From: Saprospiraceae bacterium
GTDB lineage: Bacteria; Bacteroidota; Bacteroidia; Chitinophagales; Saprospiraceae
Assembly (NCBI GenBank): GCA_016787345.1
Contig: JAEUUU010000052.1
Coordinates: 1-40,849, forward strand
Direction of reading: 5' to 3'
Length of the DNA stretch: 40,849 nt
A model generated the notes under the pieces. It did not search any database. It saw only the letters and a list, made by a program, of their open reading frames with translations, and was not told the DNA's origin. This document shows positions 15,536 to 23,536 of this stretch, piece after piece (within the stretch, counting starts at the first letter, position 1; each line of letters begins with the position of its first letter). The translations under genes were made by a program, and so were the position numbers.

Positions 15536-17602
15536 TCAACCTTTTCCACCAATCGCCACCGTTGCACGGAGCCACCAGCTGCGGCCCGGACTGATATTTT
15601 GTTGCGTGGTGCCGCCGCCGGTATGGTTGCCCGTTCCGGAGCCTGTGATGAGCGTGGATTGCACGTCGAGCAGGTTGCGGACGCCGGCGGTGAGCACGAT
15701 TCGGTTGTTCCACATCGATTTGCCGACAGAAGCGTCCATCTGTGTAAAACCATTGATGATGCGCTGCCGGGCAATGGTTTGGCCGTTTTCTTTTTCGGGA
15801 TAGTACCTCACGAACCGGTCGGTCGTACGCGCCCATACCCCGGCGTTCCAGCCGTCGGAGTGCTCCCATTGCACCGATCCGCTCCATTCCTGGGTATAGG
15901 TAAAGGCGGGTGTTTCGGGCATATTGTCGTGTTCGGGGTTGTAATGTCCGATTCGGTTGGTCGCGCCTTCGAGGTGCAGGCCGCGCCATTGGGCCGAGGC
16001 GCGCAGCGTGGCGCCGTGGGTGCGGTATTGGTCGATGTTGAAATAGGTGTACCGCAGCGTTGTGGTGTCGCCCTGGGCGGGTTCGATGCCGCCGCCCGGC
16101 AGGTCGACGAATTCGTACAATTCGATTTTGTCGCGCAGCCAGTTGGAGAAGCCGCAAACCTGCGCATTCCAGCGGATTGCGCCGGTTTTGCCCTGCCAGC
16201 CGAGCGTTGCCTGCACGTTGTCGGCGGTTTCGGCGCGCAAATCGGCATTGCCGACGATGTAGTGGTTGACGTCGACAAAATAGAAAAAGAGTTCCTTGAT
16301 GTCGGGGCTTCTGAATCCGCGGGCATAACTGGCCCGCAAGCTGAATGCCTCGCCCAGGTTTTGGCGGATGTGGAAAGAAGGCACTACGGAACCGTTGTAA
16401 CGGCTGTTCCAGCCGGCGCGCAAACCGGTTTCGAGGGTCAGGTCGGCCGTGGCGCGGAAGCGAAGGCTGCCCAGCACGGCCGCGTCGAGCATGGCGCTTT
16501 CGCCGACGGTGTTGTTGAGCGTATCGAGGATGCGCCGGCCGGAGCCGGTGTCGTAGCGGCCGTCGATACCGGCCATCCATTGCCAGCGCCGGTGAGCGCC
16601 TTGCGAGGCCAGCACGGAGCGCAGCATATAGCTGTTGAACCGAATGGTATCTTGTTCGGCATTGAGCGGCATGGTTTCCGCCGTTTCGAGGTCGGTTCGG
16701 CGGGCTTCTTTTTCGCGGTAGAAGAAATTGGCGCCCAGGGTGTTGTTCCAGAACAGGCCGGAGCCTACGGAGCCTTCGTGCAGAAATGCCAGGTCGCGGC
16801 GCTGGGTGCGGTAAAATTCGTCGAAAGCATAGGGTTTGAATTGCGGCCGCCTCACCTCTCCGAGGTTGTCCACCTGTTCGAGAAACAGGGCGCCTTTCAG
16901 CCGGAAAACATGATCGCCCGCCCCGTTGTACCGCAGGGTAGCGTCGCCGTAGGTTTGTTTTTTCGGATTCCACAGCCGGTTTCTGCTGCTGGCGCTGGTA
17001 TCGAAACCCGTAAAATGGTCATAGCCGCCACTACCCAGCAAAAGCCATTTTTCGCCCAGTCTGACGCCCGCGCTGCCGCCCAGACTACGTTCGCCGAGGG
17101 TTTCGTACTGGCTGTTGACGCTGAGGCGCCAGGGTTCGAGTTGGGAGCGGCGGGTAATCAGGTTGATGACACCGGCCAGGGCATCGGTGCCGTAATAAAC
17201 CGAAGTAGGCCCTTCGATCAGTTCCACGCGATCCACGTTGGCCAGGTTGATCTGCCCGAGGTCGATGTTGCCGTCCTGCCGGCCGATCACCGGCACCCCG
17301 TCGATGAGTATCTTGACGTTTTGCCCCGACAAGCCCTGCATCGACAGGCTGCTGCCGAGCACCATGTCTTGCCCGATGCCCAGGTTGAGCTCCTGGCGGA
17401 GCAATTGTTCGAGGTTGTTGGCGCCAAGCCGCTCGATGCGGTCGTGGCGCAGGATGCGCACGGCATGGGTGGCGCTGCGCACGTCGGTGGGGGCAAACTG
17501 GGCGGTGACTACCACTTCGCGAAGAAGGGTGTCGGTTTGTTGGGCGTAGACAGTCGTTACGCCCAACAAACCCAACAAGACAAGGCAGAAAGAAGATCGC
17601 AT
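15536..17602 (-). CDS. TonB-dependent outer-membrane receptor, haem-type signature
   Basis: 688 residues from the ATG at 17602, with a signal peptide (SSFCLVLLGLLGVTTVYAQQ) and a TonB box-like REVVVTAQF (28-36). The plug follows (about 40-145: NLEQLLRQELNLG, MQGLSGQNVKILIDGVPV, VELIEGPTSVYYGTDALAGVIN), then the barrel. GFRSPDIKELFF (429-439), His447 and GNADLRAE (451-458) correspond to the FRAP-His-NPNL region of haem receptors such as HemR/HmuR, although other TonB receptors share parts of it. The upstream gene encodes a HmuY-like protein only 59 bp away, which supports haem or porphyrin uptake. The last residues (WWLRATVAIGGKG) lack the usual terminal aromatic. Confidence 0.88.
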   Translation of the reverse strand: MRSSFCLVLLGLLGVTTVYAQQTDTLLREVVVTAQFAPTDVRSATHAVRILRHDRIERLGANNLEQLLRQELNLGIGQDMVLGSSLSMQGLSGQNVKILIDGVPVIGRQDGNIDLGQINLANVDRVELIEGPTSVYYGTDALAGVINLITRRSQLEPWRLSVNSQYETLGERSLGGSAGVRLGEKWLLLGSGGYDHFTGFDTSASSRNRLWNPKKQTYGDATLRYNGAGDHVFRLKGALFLEQVDNLGEVRRPQFKPYAFDEFYRTQRRDLAFLHEGSVGSGLFWNNTLGANFFYREKEARRTDLETAETMPLNAEQDTIRFNSYMLRSVLASQGAHRRWQWMAGIDGRYDTGSGRRILDTLNNTVGESAMLDAAVLGSLRFRATADLTLETGLRAGWNSRYNGSVVPSFHIRQNLGEAFSLRASYARGFRSPDIKELFFYFVDVNHYIVGNADLRAETADNVQATLGWQGKTGAIRWNAQVCGFSNWLRDKIELYEFVDLPGGGIEPAQGDTTTLRYTYFNIDQYRTHGATLRASAQWRGLHLEGATNRIGHYNPEHDNMPETPAFTYTQEWSGSVQWEHSDGWNAGVWARTTDRFVRYYPEKENGQTIARQRIINGFTQMDASVGKSMWNNRIVLTAGVRNLLDVQSTLITGSGTGNHTGGGTTQQNISPGRSWWLRATVAIGGKG

Positions 17603-17661
17603 GGATGAAATTCGGTTTCCTGAAAAAGTGCGTATTGGAAACAGGATCGGAGAAAGAGGTG

Positions 17662-18945
17662 TCACTTGCCCACCGAAATCTGGCGGGAAAACTGGCCGCC
17701 GGCGGTTTGAACGTTCAGTACGTACGAGCCGGCCTGGAGGCCGGGCAGTTCGATTTCGGCCGCGTTCAGGCCGTTTTGCAAACGAATGGAGCCGCTCCAC
17801 ACCATTTTCCCGTCGGGGCTCAGCAGCCGCAAATTGGCGGCGCCTGCTGCCTCGCTCGTAAACGAGAGCGTCATGCGCTCGGCCACCGGGTTGGGGTATA
17901 CGAGTACTTCATCGATACCGGCCGGCAGGTCATTAGCCGCGCTCAACTGACCCAGGAACGTGCGTTCCATGGTGCCGGCGCCGGTGCTCGATCCTTCAAA
18001 GTCGATGAAGACGATCTTGTACAGTTTGTTCTGTTTGGTTTTGACAAAATAAGCCAGGTTGGGCGTGGTGATCCAGCCGCCTTGCTGGAGGTTGAACGAT
18101 TTCCAGTCGTGGCCCATCCGGTCGAGTTCGGTGGAGAATGAGTCCACGTAGTCGAGGTAATCCACCGTATTCGGGTCGACACCGGCCGCGCGGGCTACCT
18201 GTACGCCGTCACCGGAGAGGATACCGGTTACGTTGTACTGAAGGGTGTTGCCCTGACCGTCGTCGAGCGGGTCGACATAGCGGCAAAAGACGAGGTCCCA
18301 GTTGAGCGGGGTGGTCACATTGGCGCCGTTGGCCCCGAGGCTGAAATAAATCAGGGGGCTGCCGTTGCCGAAGTTGGTGTTGATGGTGTGCTCGACCAGG
18401 TCGCTATTGTCGGGGTTGGCGACGCGGAATTTGTAGCTCGTGCCGTTGTATTCGTCAAAAATGATCTTTTTGTGGTCGCCGTTGCGCAGTTTGATCACGA
18501 ATACGCGGTTGCCCACCACCTTGAACTGGCCGGGATTGTACAGGCCCCAGCCGAAATCGAAGGGGTTGCCGAGGTCACGCGGCATGTTGAATGCACCTTC
18601 GCCCCAGTTGGTCTCGGGGTTGTACAGCCGTTCGGTAAACAGGGCCGGGTCGATGATATCGTTAAAATTGTCGGTCAGTGCGTCGTACACTTCGAGCGCA
18701 GGGCCGGTCTGGCCGCCGCTGCTGTTGGTACTTTCATTAATAAAAATACCGGCAGTCTGAACGTTCAGGTTGGAAAAAGCAATGTCCCAGGCGTTGTAGG
18801 CGACTTGTTGCGAACTTCCGTTGTTCAGAAAAAAATAGCCCGACTGGCCATAGCCCGGGCCAGCGGAGATCTGGTCGAAAGTGGTTTGGGAGAATGCAAA
18901 AATGCTCGTTACAAGCAGAGTAGAAATCGTAAGATGTACTTTCAT
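17662..18945 (-). CDS. HmuY-like haem-binding protein with T9SS sorting domain
   Basis: 427 residues from the ATG at 18945, with a signal peptide (KVHLTISTLLVTSIFAFSQ). Residues about 20-130 and 160-330 match the HmuY fold pattern: AYNAWDIAFSNLNVQTAGIF, then GWGLYNPGQFKVVGNRVFVI, KIIFDEYNGTSYKFRVAN and KLYKIVFIDFEGSSTGAGTM. HmuY proteins capture haem from host or environmental haemoproteins and hand it to a TonB receptor. The last 75 residues (YPNPVAERMTLSFTSE ... LQAGSYVLNVQTAGG) are a type A T9SS sorting domain; classic HmuY is a lipoprotein. The pair with the downstream receptor forms a likely operon. Which residues bind haem cannot be read here. An upstream ATG (19062) is rejected because the signal peptide starts at 18945. 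Confidence 0.85.
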   Translation of the reverse strand: MKVHLTISTLLVTSIFAFSQTTFDQISAGPGYGQSGYFFLNNGSSQQVAYNAWDIAFSNLNVQTAGIFINESTNSSGGQTGPALEVYDALTDNFNDIIDPALFTERLYNPETNWGEGAFNMPRDLGNPFDFGWGLYNPGQFKVVGNRVFVIKLRNGDHKKIIFDEYNGTSYKFRVANPDNSDLVEHTINTNFGNGSPLIYFSLGANGANVTTPLNWDLVFCRYVDPLDDGQGNTLQYNVTGILSGDGVQVARAAGVDPNTVDYLDYVDSFSTELDRMGHDWKSFNLQQGGWITTPNLAYFVKTKQNKLYKIVFIDFEGSSTGAGTMERTFLGQLSAANDLPAGIDEVLVYPNPVAERMTLSFTSEAAGAANLRLLSPDGKMVWSGSIRLQNGLNAAEIELPGLQAGSYVLNVQTAGGQFSRQISVGK

Positions 18946-18972
18946 GGTTATGCCGTTTTTTACTTGACGGCA

Positions 18973-19000
18973 CAAAAGTATAGGTCGAAAAAGCGGCAAA
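18973..19000 (-). promoter_or_regulatory. Possible promoter of the HmuY-receptor operon
   Basis: On the minus strand, TACTTTTG (18980-18973) fits the Bacteroidota -7 box TAnnTTTG, and TTTG (19000-18997) lies 16 bp upstream, a little shorter than the usual 17-23. The expected start point is about 20 bp before the ATG at 18945. No Fur-like box was recognised. Confidence 0.4.
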
Positions 19001-19066
19001 AACCAGTTGAAACAACTACTTGCAGACAAATGACATTGCGCAGACACCGCTGTGACAAACACCGCC

Positions 19067-20485
19067 TCAGCACTCGATCAGGCCCACCGAGATTTGCACG
19101 GCCAGGCCTCCGTCGGAGGTTTCCTTGTACTTGTGGCTCATGTCGTCGGCCGTTTCTTTCATGGTTTTGATCACGGCATCGAGACTGACCTTGGCTTTGG
19201 ACGGGTCGCTTTCCAGCGCGATCTGGCTGGCGGTAATGGCCTTGATGGCGCCCATGGTATTGCGCTCGATGCAGGGCACCTGCACCAGTCCGCCGATGGG
19301 GTCGCAGGTCATGCCCAGGTGGTGCTCCATGGCGATCTCGGCGGCCATCATGCACTGGCCGGGCGATCCGCCGAGGCATTCCGTCAGCGCCCCCGCGGCC
19401 ATGGCCGACGATACGCCGATCTCTGCCTGGCAGCCGCCCATGGCGGCCGAGATGGTCGCTCCTTTTTTGAACAAACTGCCGAATTCGCCGGCGGTGAGCA
19501 GGAAGCGGACAATATCGTCGTCCTGAAAATGTTCCGAAAAACACACGTGGTACAGCAATACAGCCGGGATGACGCCCGCTGCGCCGTTGGTCGGGGCGGT
19601 GACCACCCGGCTGAACGCCGCGTTTTCTTCATTGACGGCCAGGGCGAAACAACTGACCCATTTGAGGATTTCCTGGAAAGTCCAGCGGCCCGCTTTTATC
19701 CTGGCGATCCATTCGTCGGCGCTGGCGGAAGGGGTTTCGCCCAATAATTTGACGTTCAGGGTGTGGGCGCGCCGCACCACGTCGAGGCCGCCGGGCAATA
19801 CGCCGTCGGTATGCGCGCCGATGAAGGCGCATTGTTTCATCACCTCCCAGATGGCCAGCAGGTCGGTCCGGATGCGCTCGGGCGTACGCCAGGTGCGTTC
19901 GTTGTCCCACACGACTTCGGAGATGGGGCGGGTATTGTCCTGGCACCAGCGTTCGAGGTCGGCGCCCCGGTCGATCGGGTGGGGGAGTTGTACCGGGCTG
20001 ACCAGGTTTTCTTCTCCTTCTTTCACCACAAATCCGCCGCCGACGGAGTAGTAGGTTTGGCTTACGCCGGTGTCGTCGTGATAAAAAGCCCTGAATATCA
20101 GTCCGTTGGCATGATAGGGCAAGCTGGTTTCAAAGTGAAAGTGGATGTGTTGTTCGGGATCGAAATCGATGGCTTGTTTTCCGCCGAGCAGCAGGCGCCG
20201 GGTGCTGCGAATATTGTCGAGGGTGGGTTGAACCTGATCGACGGGAATGGTCACCGGGTCGTCGCCGTTGAGGCCGAGGATGACGGCGAGGTCGGTGCCG
20301 TGGCCTTTGCCGGTTTTGGCGAGCGAGCCGTAAAGTTCGACCCGTACTTCGGCGAGTTCGTTCAGGCGGCCCTGGGCGACAATTTCGTTGACGAAGCGCT
20401 GGGCAGCCCGCCAGGGGCCCATGGTATGCGAGCTGGAAGGGCCAATACCGATTTTAAAGATATCAAATACACTGATTCTTTCCAT
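19067..20485 (-). CDS. sdaA: L-serine dehydratase, iron-sulfur type, single chain
   Basis: 472 residues: alpha and beta domains fused in one chain, as in E. coli SdaA. It deaminates L-serine to pyruvate and ammonia using a [4Fe-4S] cluster. [11 protein letters not shown] (14-24) is the beta-domain signature; Cys352, Cys394 and Cys405 ([21 protein letters not shown]) have exactly the 42- and 11-residue spacing of the cluster cysteines of the E. coli enzyme. The last residue is Cys472, matching the C-terminal cysteine that reaches into the active site in the Legionella enzyme (tail-in-mouth autoregulation). The ATG at 20485 begins [10 protein letters not shown], the usual N-terminus. No sdaC transporter is adjacent. 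Confidence 0.97.
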   Translation of the reverse strand: MERISVFDIFKIGIGPSSSHTMGPWRAAQRFVNEIVAQGRLNELAEVRVELYGSLAKTGKGHGTDLAVILGLNGDDPVTIPVDQVQPTLDNIRSTRRLLLGGKQAIDFDPEQHIHFHFETSLPYHANGLIFRAFYHDDTGVSQTYYSVGGGFVVKEGEENLVSPVQLPHPIDRGADLERWCQDNTRPISEVVWDNERTWRTPERIRTDLLAIWEVMKQCAFIGAHTDGVLPGGLDVVRRAHTLNVKLLGETPSASADEWIARIKAGRWTFQEILKWVSCFALAVNEENAAFSRVVTAPTNGAAGVIPAVLLYHVCFSEHFQDDDIVRFLLTAGEFGSLFKKGATISAAMGGCQAEIGVSSAMAAGALTECLGGSPGQCMMAAEIAMEHHLGMTCDPIGGLVQVPCIERNTMGAIKAITASQIALESDPSKAKVSLDAVIKTMKETADDMSHKYKETSDGGLAVQISVGLIEC

Positions 20486-20542
20486 GATGACAGGGTAGCG
20501 GATAAATGAGGGCGGAAAAGTAGGAAAAACCCGTTTGTCCGT

Positions 20543-21259
20543 TCAACGGCAGCCTTCGCTTTGTAGAATGTTGTTCATGGCCTGCTTTGCCGTTCGGGCA
20601 AATTGGGCGGCTTTTTCCCAGGAATCGGAAGTCAGGGCGTTGCTACAGGCCTGTGTTGCGATCAGCACTTGTTCGCGGGTGTTGCGGCAATTGGGCAATT
20701 GTTCGGAGAGGTACTCCATGTCGTGAAGTATATCGAGTGCATGTTCCAGTTTTTGCGCCATGACATGGAAATCGGCGACGGCCAGCGCATCCTGAAGGTC
20801 GTTGGACACGATTTCAGCGTCTTTTCGCAATACGTCGGACAGTTGGTATCCGGCCGACCCTTTTTCAGCGGCCGGCATACAAGCGGCGGCGGCTTCGCGC
20901 ATACGTATGGCCTGTAGTCGGGCTTCGGCAGCGCGAATTTTCAGGCTCATCAGGTCTTTTTCTTCTTTGAACTGCGTGAGGTCGCAAATTTGCCGGCCGC
21001 GTTCGGCAGCAATTCGGGCGTTGTGGCAATACAAGCCGGCATGGGCCACGGCCGTAAAGTCCTCCCAGGCAATATACAGATAGAGCAGGAGGTTGTACTG
21101 ACCTTCACCCCGTGTCGCCAGATCGAGAGAAGAGTCGATTTTTACGGAAACAGACTGGACCCAGCGCAGGGTTTCGCGGCTGTCGGTGGGGGTATTGGGC
21201 GTTTGGGCAGTGCCAGCAAGGGCAAAAAACAGAAAAGCAAATACAGACACAAAGCGCAT
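20543..21259 (-). CDS. Secreted helical protein of unknown function
   Basis: 238 residues with a signal peptide (MRFVSVFAFLFFALAGTAQT). The mature protein is almost wholly alpha-helical (SLKIRAAEARLQAIRMREAA, NDLQDALAVADFHVM, EHALDILHDMEYLSEQL, WEKAAQFARTAKQAMNNIL) with six cysteines that may form disulfides in the periplasm. I do not recognise a family. It lies 57 bp upstream of sdaA on the same strand and could share a transcript with it. Confidence 0.7.
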   Translation of the reverse strand: MRFVSVFAFLFFALAGTAQTPNTPTDSRETLRWVQSVSVKIDSSLDLATRGEGQYNLLLYLYIAWEDFTAVAHAGLYCHNARIAAERGRQICDLTQFKEEKDLMSLKIRAAEARLQAIRMREAAAACMPAAEKGSAGYQLSDVLRKDAEIVSNDLQDALAVADFHVMAQKLEHALDILHDMEYLSEQLPNCRNTREQVLIATQACSNALTSDSWEKAAQFARTAKQAMNNILQSEGCR

Positions 21260-21315
21260 GGTAAAGGGTTTTCCTTTTACAACAGCTTTGTGACCGGATT
21301 GTTACGATCGTATAT

Positions 21316-21789
21316 TCAGACCATTAAACCGGCAAACCCTATGACTCGAACGTTCTTTTTACCCTTGGGTTCGAACTGAATACCTTCCCCGTTGAGGTAC
21401 GCTGCTTGTAAAGGTCCGCCGCCGGGCAATTTTTCATTCAGGGAGCCGTCGTCGCGTACCAGCCGCCACCAGGGCGTCACTTCCGTGCGGCCCTGCGCCC
21501 GGTCCTCTTCAGCAGTTTCCGCCGCAATGCGGGCGAAGATGCCGGTTGTAAGCGGACAGGCAAAGTCGGCGTTGAAATCGGCTGCCAGTTGTTCGCGCAG
21601 CCGGCCAATCGTAATCAGCCTGCCTTTGGGTACCTGGCGGAGTTTTTCGTCGACCAACAGCGCGTTGGCAATCAGCATTTTATGGCCGCCGTAACGTTCG
21701 GCCCAATCTTTCGGCGCTTCTTCGATGCGGGGCGGTTCGTGTTTTTCGAGTTTGCGGCGCCAATGGCCGGGTGGTTTGGGCTTTTTCAT
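21316..21789 (-). CDS. Alkyltransferase-like protein (MGMT-fold, ATL type)
   Basis: 157 residues. From VPKGRLITIGRLREQLAADF (53-72) on, it follows the winged-helix DNA-binding domain of O6-methylguanine-DNA methyltransferases. In place of the active-site PCHR it has PWWR (106-109), so the acceptor cysteine is missing. This is the mark of ATL proteins, which bind O6-alkylguanine, flip it out of the helix and pass it to nucleotide excision repair. LPGGGPLQAAYLNGEGI follows, in the position of the family's LxGYGGGxxxKxxLLxxE. Residues 1-45 are an extra basic N-terminal tail. Confidence in the fold is high; DNA binding is inferred. Confidence 0.85.
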   Translation of the reverse strand: MKKPKPPGHWRRKLEKHEPPRIEEAPKDWAERYGGHKMLIANALLVDEKLRQVPKGRLITIGRLREQLAADFNADFACPLTTGIFARIAAETAEEDRAQGRTEVTPWWRLVRDDGSLNEKLPGGGPLQAAYLNGEGIQFEPKGKKNVRVIGFAGLMV

Positions 21790-21940
21790 GTTTTGTCACG
21801 TCTTTTATTGGAAGGAAAAATACCGGCTTTTTGTATTTCTAAGGCGATCATTGAACTTTTACCGGACAATTCACTTCTTACGCCGTACAAACAATAGCCG
21901 CCGGGCTCATTTGGATTCTGAACAAAATTGAAAATCAAAT

Positions 21941-21964
21941 CCTCGCATCCTCGCATCCTCGCAT
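21941..21964. repeat. Three tandem copies of CCTCGCAT
   Basis: The octamer CCTCGCAT occurs at 21941, 21949 and 21957, followed by looser copies (CTTCAAAT, CCTCACAG), ending just before the OsmC start at 21984. Together with the AAAATCAAAT before it, this is a low-complexity leader. Slippage here could change expression of the OsmC gene. Confidence 0.7.
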
Positions 21965-21983
21965 CTTCAAATCCTCACAGCAC

Positions 21984-22412
21984 ATGAGCGAACACCACGT
22001 CACTACCCGTTGGGCCGGCAAAATGGCCTTCGACAGCACAGTTGGCAACCACGTCGTCCGGATCGATTCCAAGCCGGAGGCCGGCGACGATTCCGGCCCC
22101 GGCCCCAAATCGCTGTTGCTGGTTGCCCTCACCGGCTGCACCGGTATCGATCTCGCCGCGCTTTTGCCAAAAATGCGCGTCAAGTTTGACACCCTTGAAA
22201 TCGAGGCCGCCGCCCCGCTGACGGAAGAACATCCGCGGGTGTATACCGAAATCAGACTGCTATTTCGGGTGCGAGGAAGAAATCTGAGCGAGGAAAAGAT
22301 TCGCCGGGCCATCGAACTCTCCCAGGAAAAATACTGCGGCGTGACGGCCATGCTCAAGGCCCATTGCCCGATCACCTGGTCGCTGGAACTGGTAGACGAG
22401 GCTTCTAAGTAA
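21984..22412 (+). CDS. OsmC-family peroxiredoxin
   Basis: 142 residues, the usual length. Cys52 in GPKSLLLVALTGCTGIDL and Cys118 in SQEKYCGVTAML are the peroxidatic and resolving cysteines of OsmC/Ohr proteins, which reduce organic hydroperoxides in the cytoplasm. The start at 21984 opens MSEHHVTTRWAGKMAF, with the early W and G usual for the family. It is divergent from the ATL gene; the 194-bp gap holds the tandem octamer. Confidence 0.92.
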   Translation: MSEHHVTTRWAGKMAFDSTVGNHVVRIDSKPEAGDDSGPGPKSLLLVALTGCTGIDLAALLPKMRVKFDTLEIEAAAPLTEEHPRVYTEIRLLFRVRGRNLSEEKIRRAIELSQEKYCGVTAMLKAHCPITWSLELVDEASK

Positions 22413-22507
22413 TTTCTAAGGAAATTATAAACCGGTTCTAAGGAGCCTCAGGTCAGGGGGGCGGTTCTTTGCAGGCAGTTCTTTGTTTATCAATCCTGTC
22501 GCATCGT

Positions 22508-23434
22508 ATGAATTTTCGCACTACTCTGTCTCTGCTCCTGCTGTTGGGCGGCTTCGGGTTGTTTCCGGTTTTTTCCGGCGCCCAGAGCCTGACCGATGGC
22601 ATTTTTATGAACAAAAAATTCCTGTGCGCCGGCGTGTTTTATGGTCACGACGCCTGGGATGAATACTGGGAAGGCACCCTGTTGCGTACCAATGGCAATA
22701 TCGGTACCGTCACGACCCAAAACGTGCTGCTCGGGCTCAACTACGGCATCACCGACCGGCTCAATGCCGTGGTGATGGCGCCCTACGTCTGGACGGAAGC
22801 CAGCGCCGGCACACTCGCCGGACAGTCTGGTATCCAGGATCTTACTCTGGGACTTAAATACAACGTCGTGGCCTTCAATGGCCTGGGTGGTCGAATGTCG
22901 GTACAGGCTGTCGCGGGGGGCTCCCTGCCCTTGACCGATTATGTGGCCGATCACCTGCCCTTGTCGATCGGTTTGCAAAGCAAAACCCTCTTCGGGCGCG
23001 GTATTTTGCATTATGCAGCCGAAAACAACCTCACCTTTTTGCTGTCGGGTACCTATACCCTTCGCAGCAACATCGAAATCGATCGGGAATCGTACTACAC
23101 CACCGAACAGATCTACTCCAATGAAGTGGAGATGCCCGACGCTGCCCAATTGTATTTCCGGGGCGGCTACTATTCGTTCCGCTGGGGCGCCGAACTGACG
23201 GCCAGCCACAACATGACCCTGGGCGGCTTCGATATCCGCCGGCAGGATATGCCTTTCCCCTCCAACAACATGGACCTTACGCGCGTCGGCGTGGAAGCAT
23301 TTTACCGCTTTTCGTTTCTGGGCGATCTTCAATTGCTCGGACAGGTCAACCAAACCGTTGCCGGTCGCAACATGGGCAAGTCGCTGGGCTGGACCCTCGG
23401 GCTGACCAAATTTATCAATTTCAACAAGGATTAA
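22508..23434 (+). CDS. Outer-membrane transporter-like barrel
   Basis: 308 residues from the ATG at 22508, with a signal peptide (MNFRTTLSLLLLLGGFGLFPVFSGAQ). The rest is a chain of amphipathic strands (VLLGLNYGITDRLNAVVMAPY, LTLGLKYNVVAF, MSVQAVAGGSLPLTDY, RVGVEAFYRFSFLGDLQLLGQV) like those of MetA-pathway/phenol-degradation-type or similar transporter barrels. No substrate is indicated. The last residues (LGLTKFINFNKD) lack a terminal aromatic. It is followed by a terminator and a PAP2-type lipoprotein gene. Confidence 0.8.
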   Translation: MNFRTTLSLLLLLGGFGLFPVFSGAQSLTDGIFMNKKFLCAGVFYGHDAWDEYWEGTLLRTNGNIGTVTTQNVLLGLNYGITDRLNAVVMAPYVWTEASAGTLAGQSGIQDLTLGLKYNVVAFNGLGGRMSVQAVAGGSLPLTDYVADHLPLSIGLQSKTLFGRGILHYAAENNLTFLLSGTYTLRSNIEIDRESYYTTEQIYSNEVEMPDAAQLYFRGGYYSFRWGAELTASHNMTLGGFDIRRQDMPFPSNNMDLTRVGVEAFYRFSFLGDLQLLGQVNQTVAGRNMGKSLGWTLGLTKFINFNKD

Positions 23435-23454
23435 GTTTTGTGAAAGCGTGTTAG

Positions 23455-23496
23455 AAACCGGGGGCGAATACCATTGTTCAAGCCCGGTTTTCTTTC
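23455..23496 (+). terminator. Probable terminator after the barrel gene
   Basis: AAACCGGG (23455-23462) pairs with CCCGGTTT (23483-23490), followed by TTCTTTCC. It is 20 bp past the barrel stop and 41 bp before the next start, so it may attenuate rather than fully stop transcription. Confidence 0.6.
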
Positions 23497-23536
23497 CGGT
23501 CTTTTATTTATTCAATTGAATTTCAATTTCATAGAA

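Noticed and set aside
15599-17608. 669-codon plus-strand open frame opposite the TonB receptor, and a 509-codon frame in another minus-strand frame
   Set aside because: The receptor frame has signal peptide, plug and barrel motifs; the others follow from codon bias and show no protein-like features.
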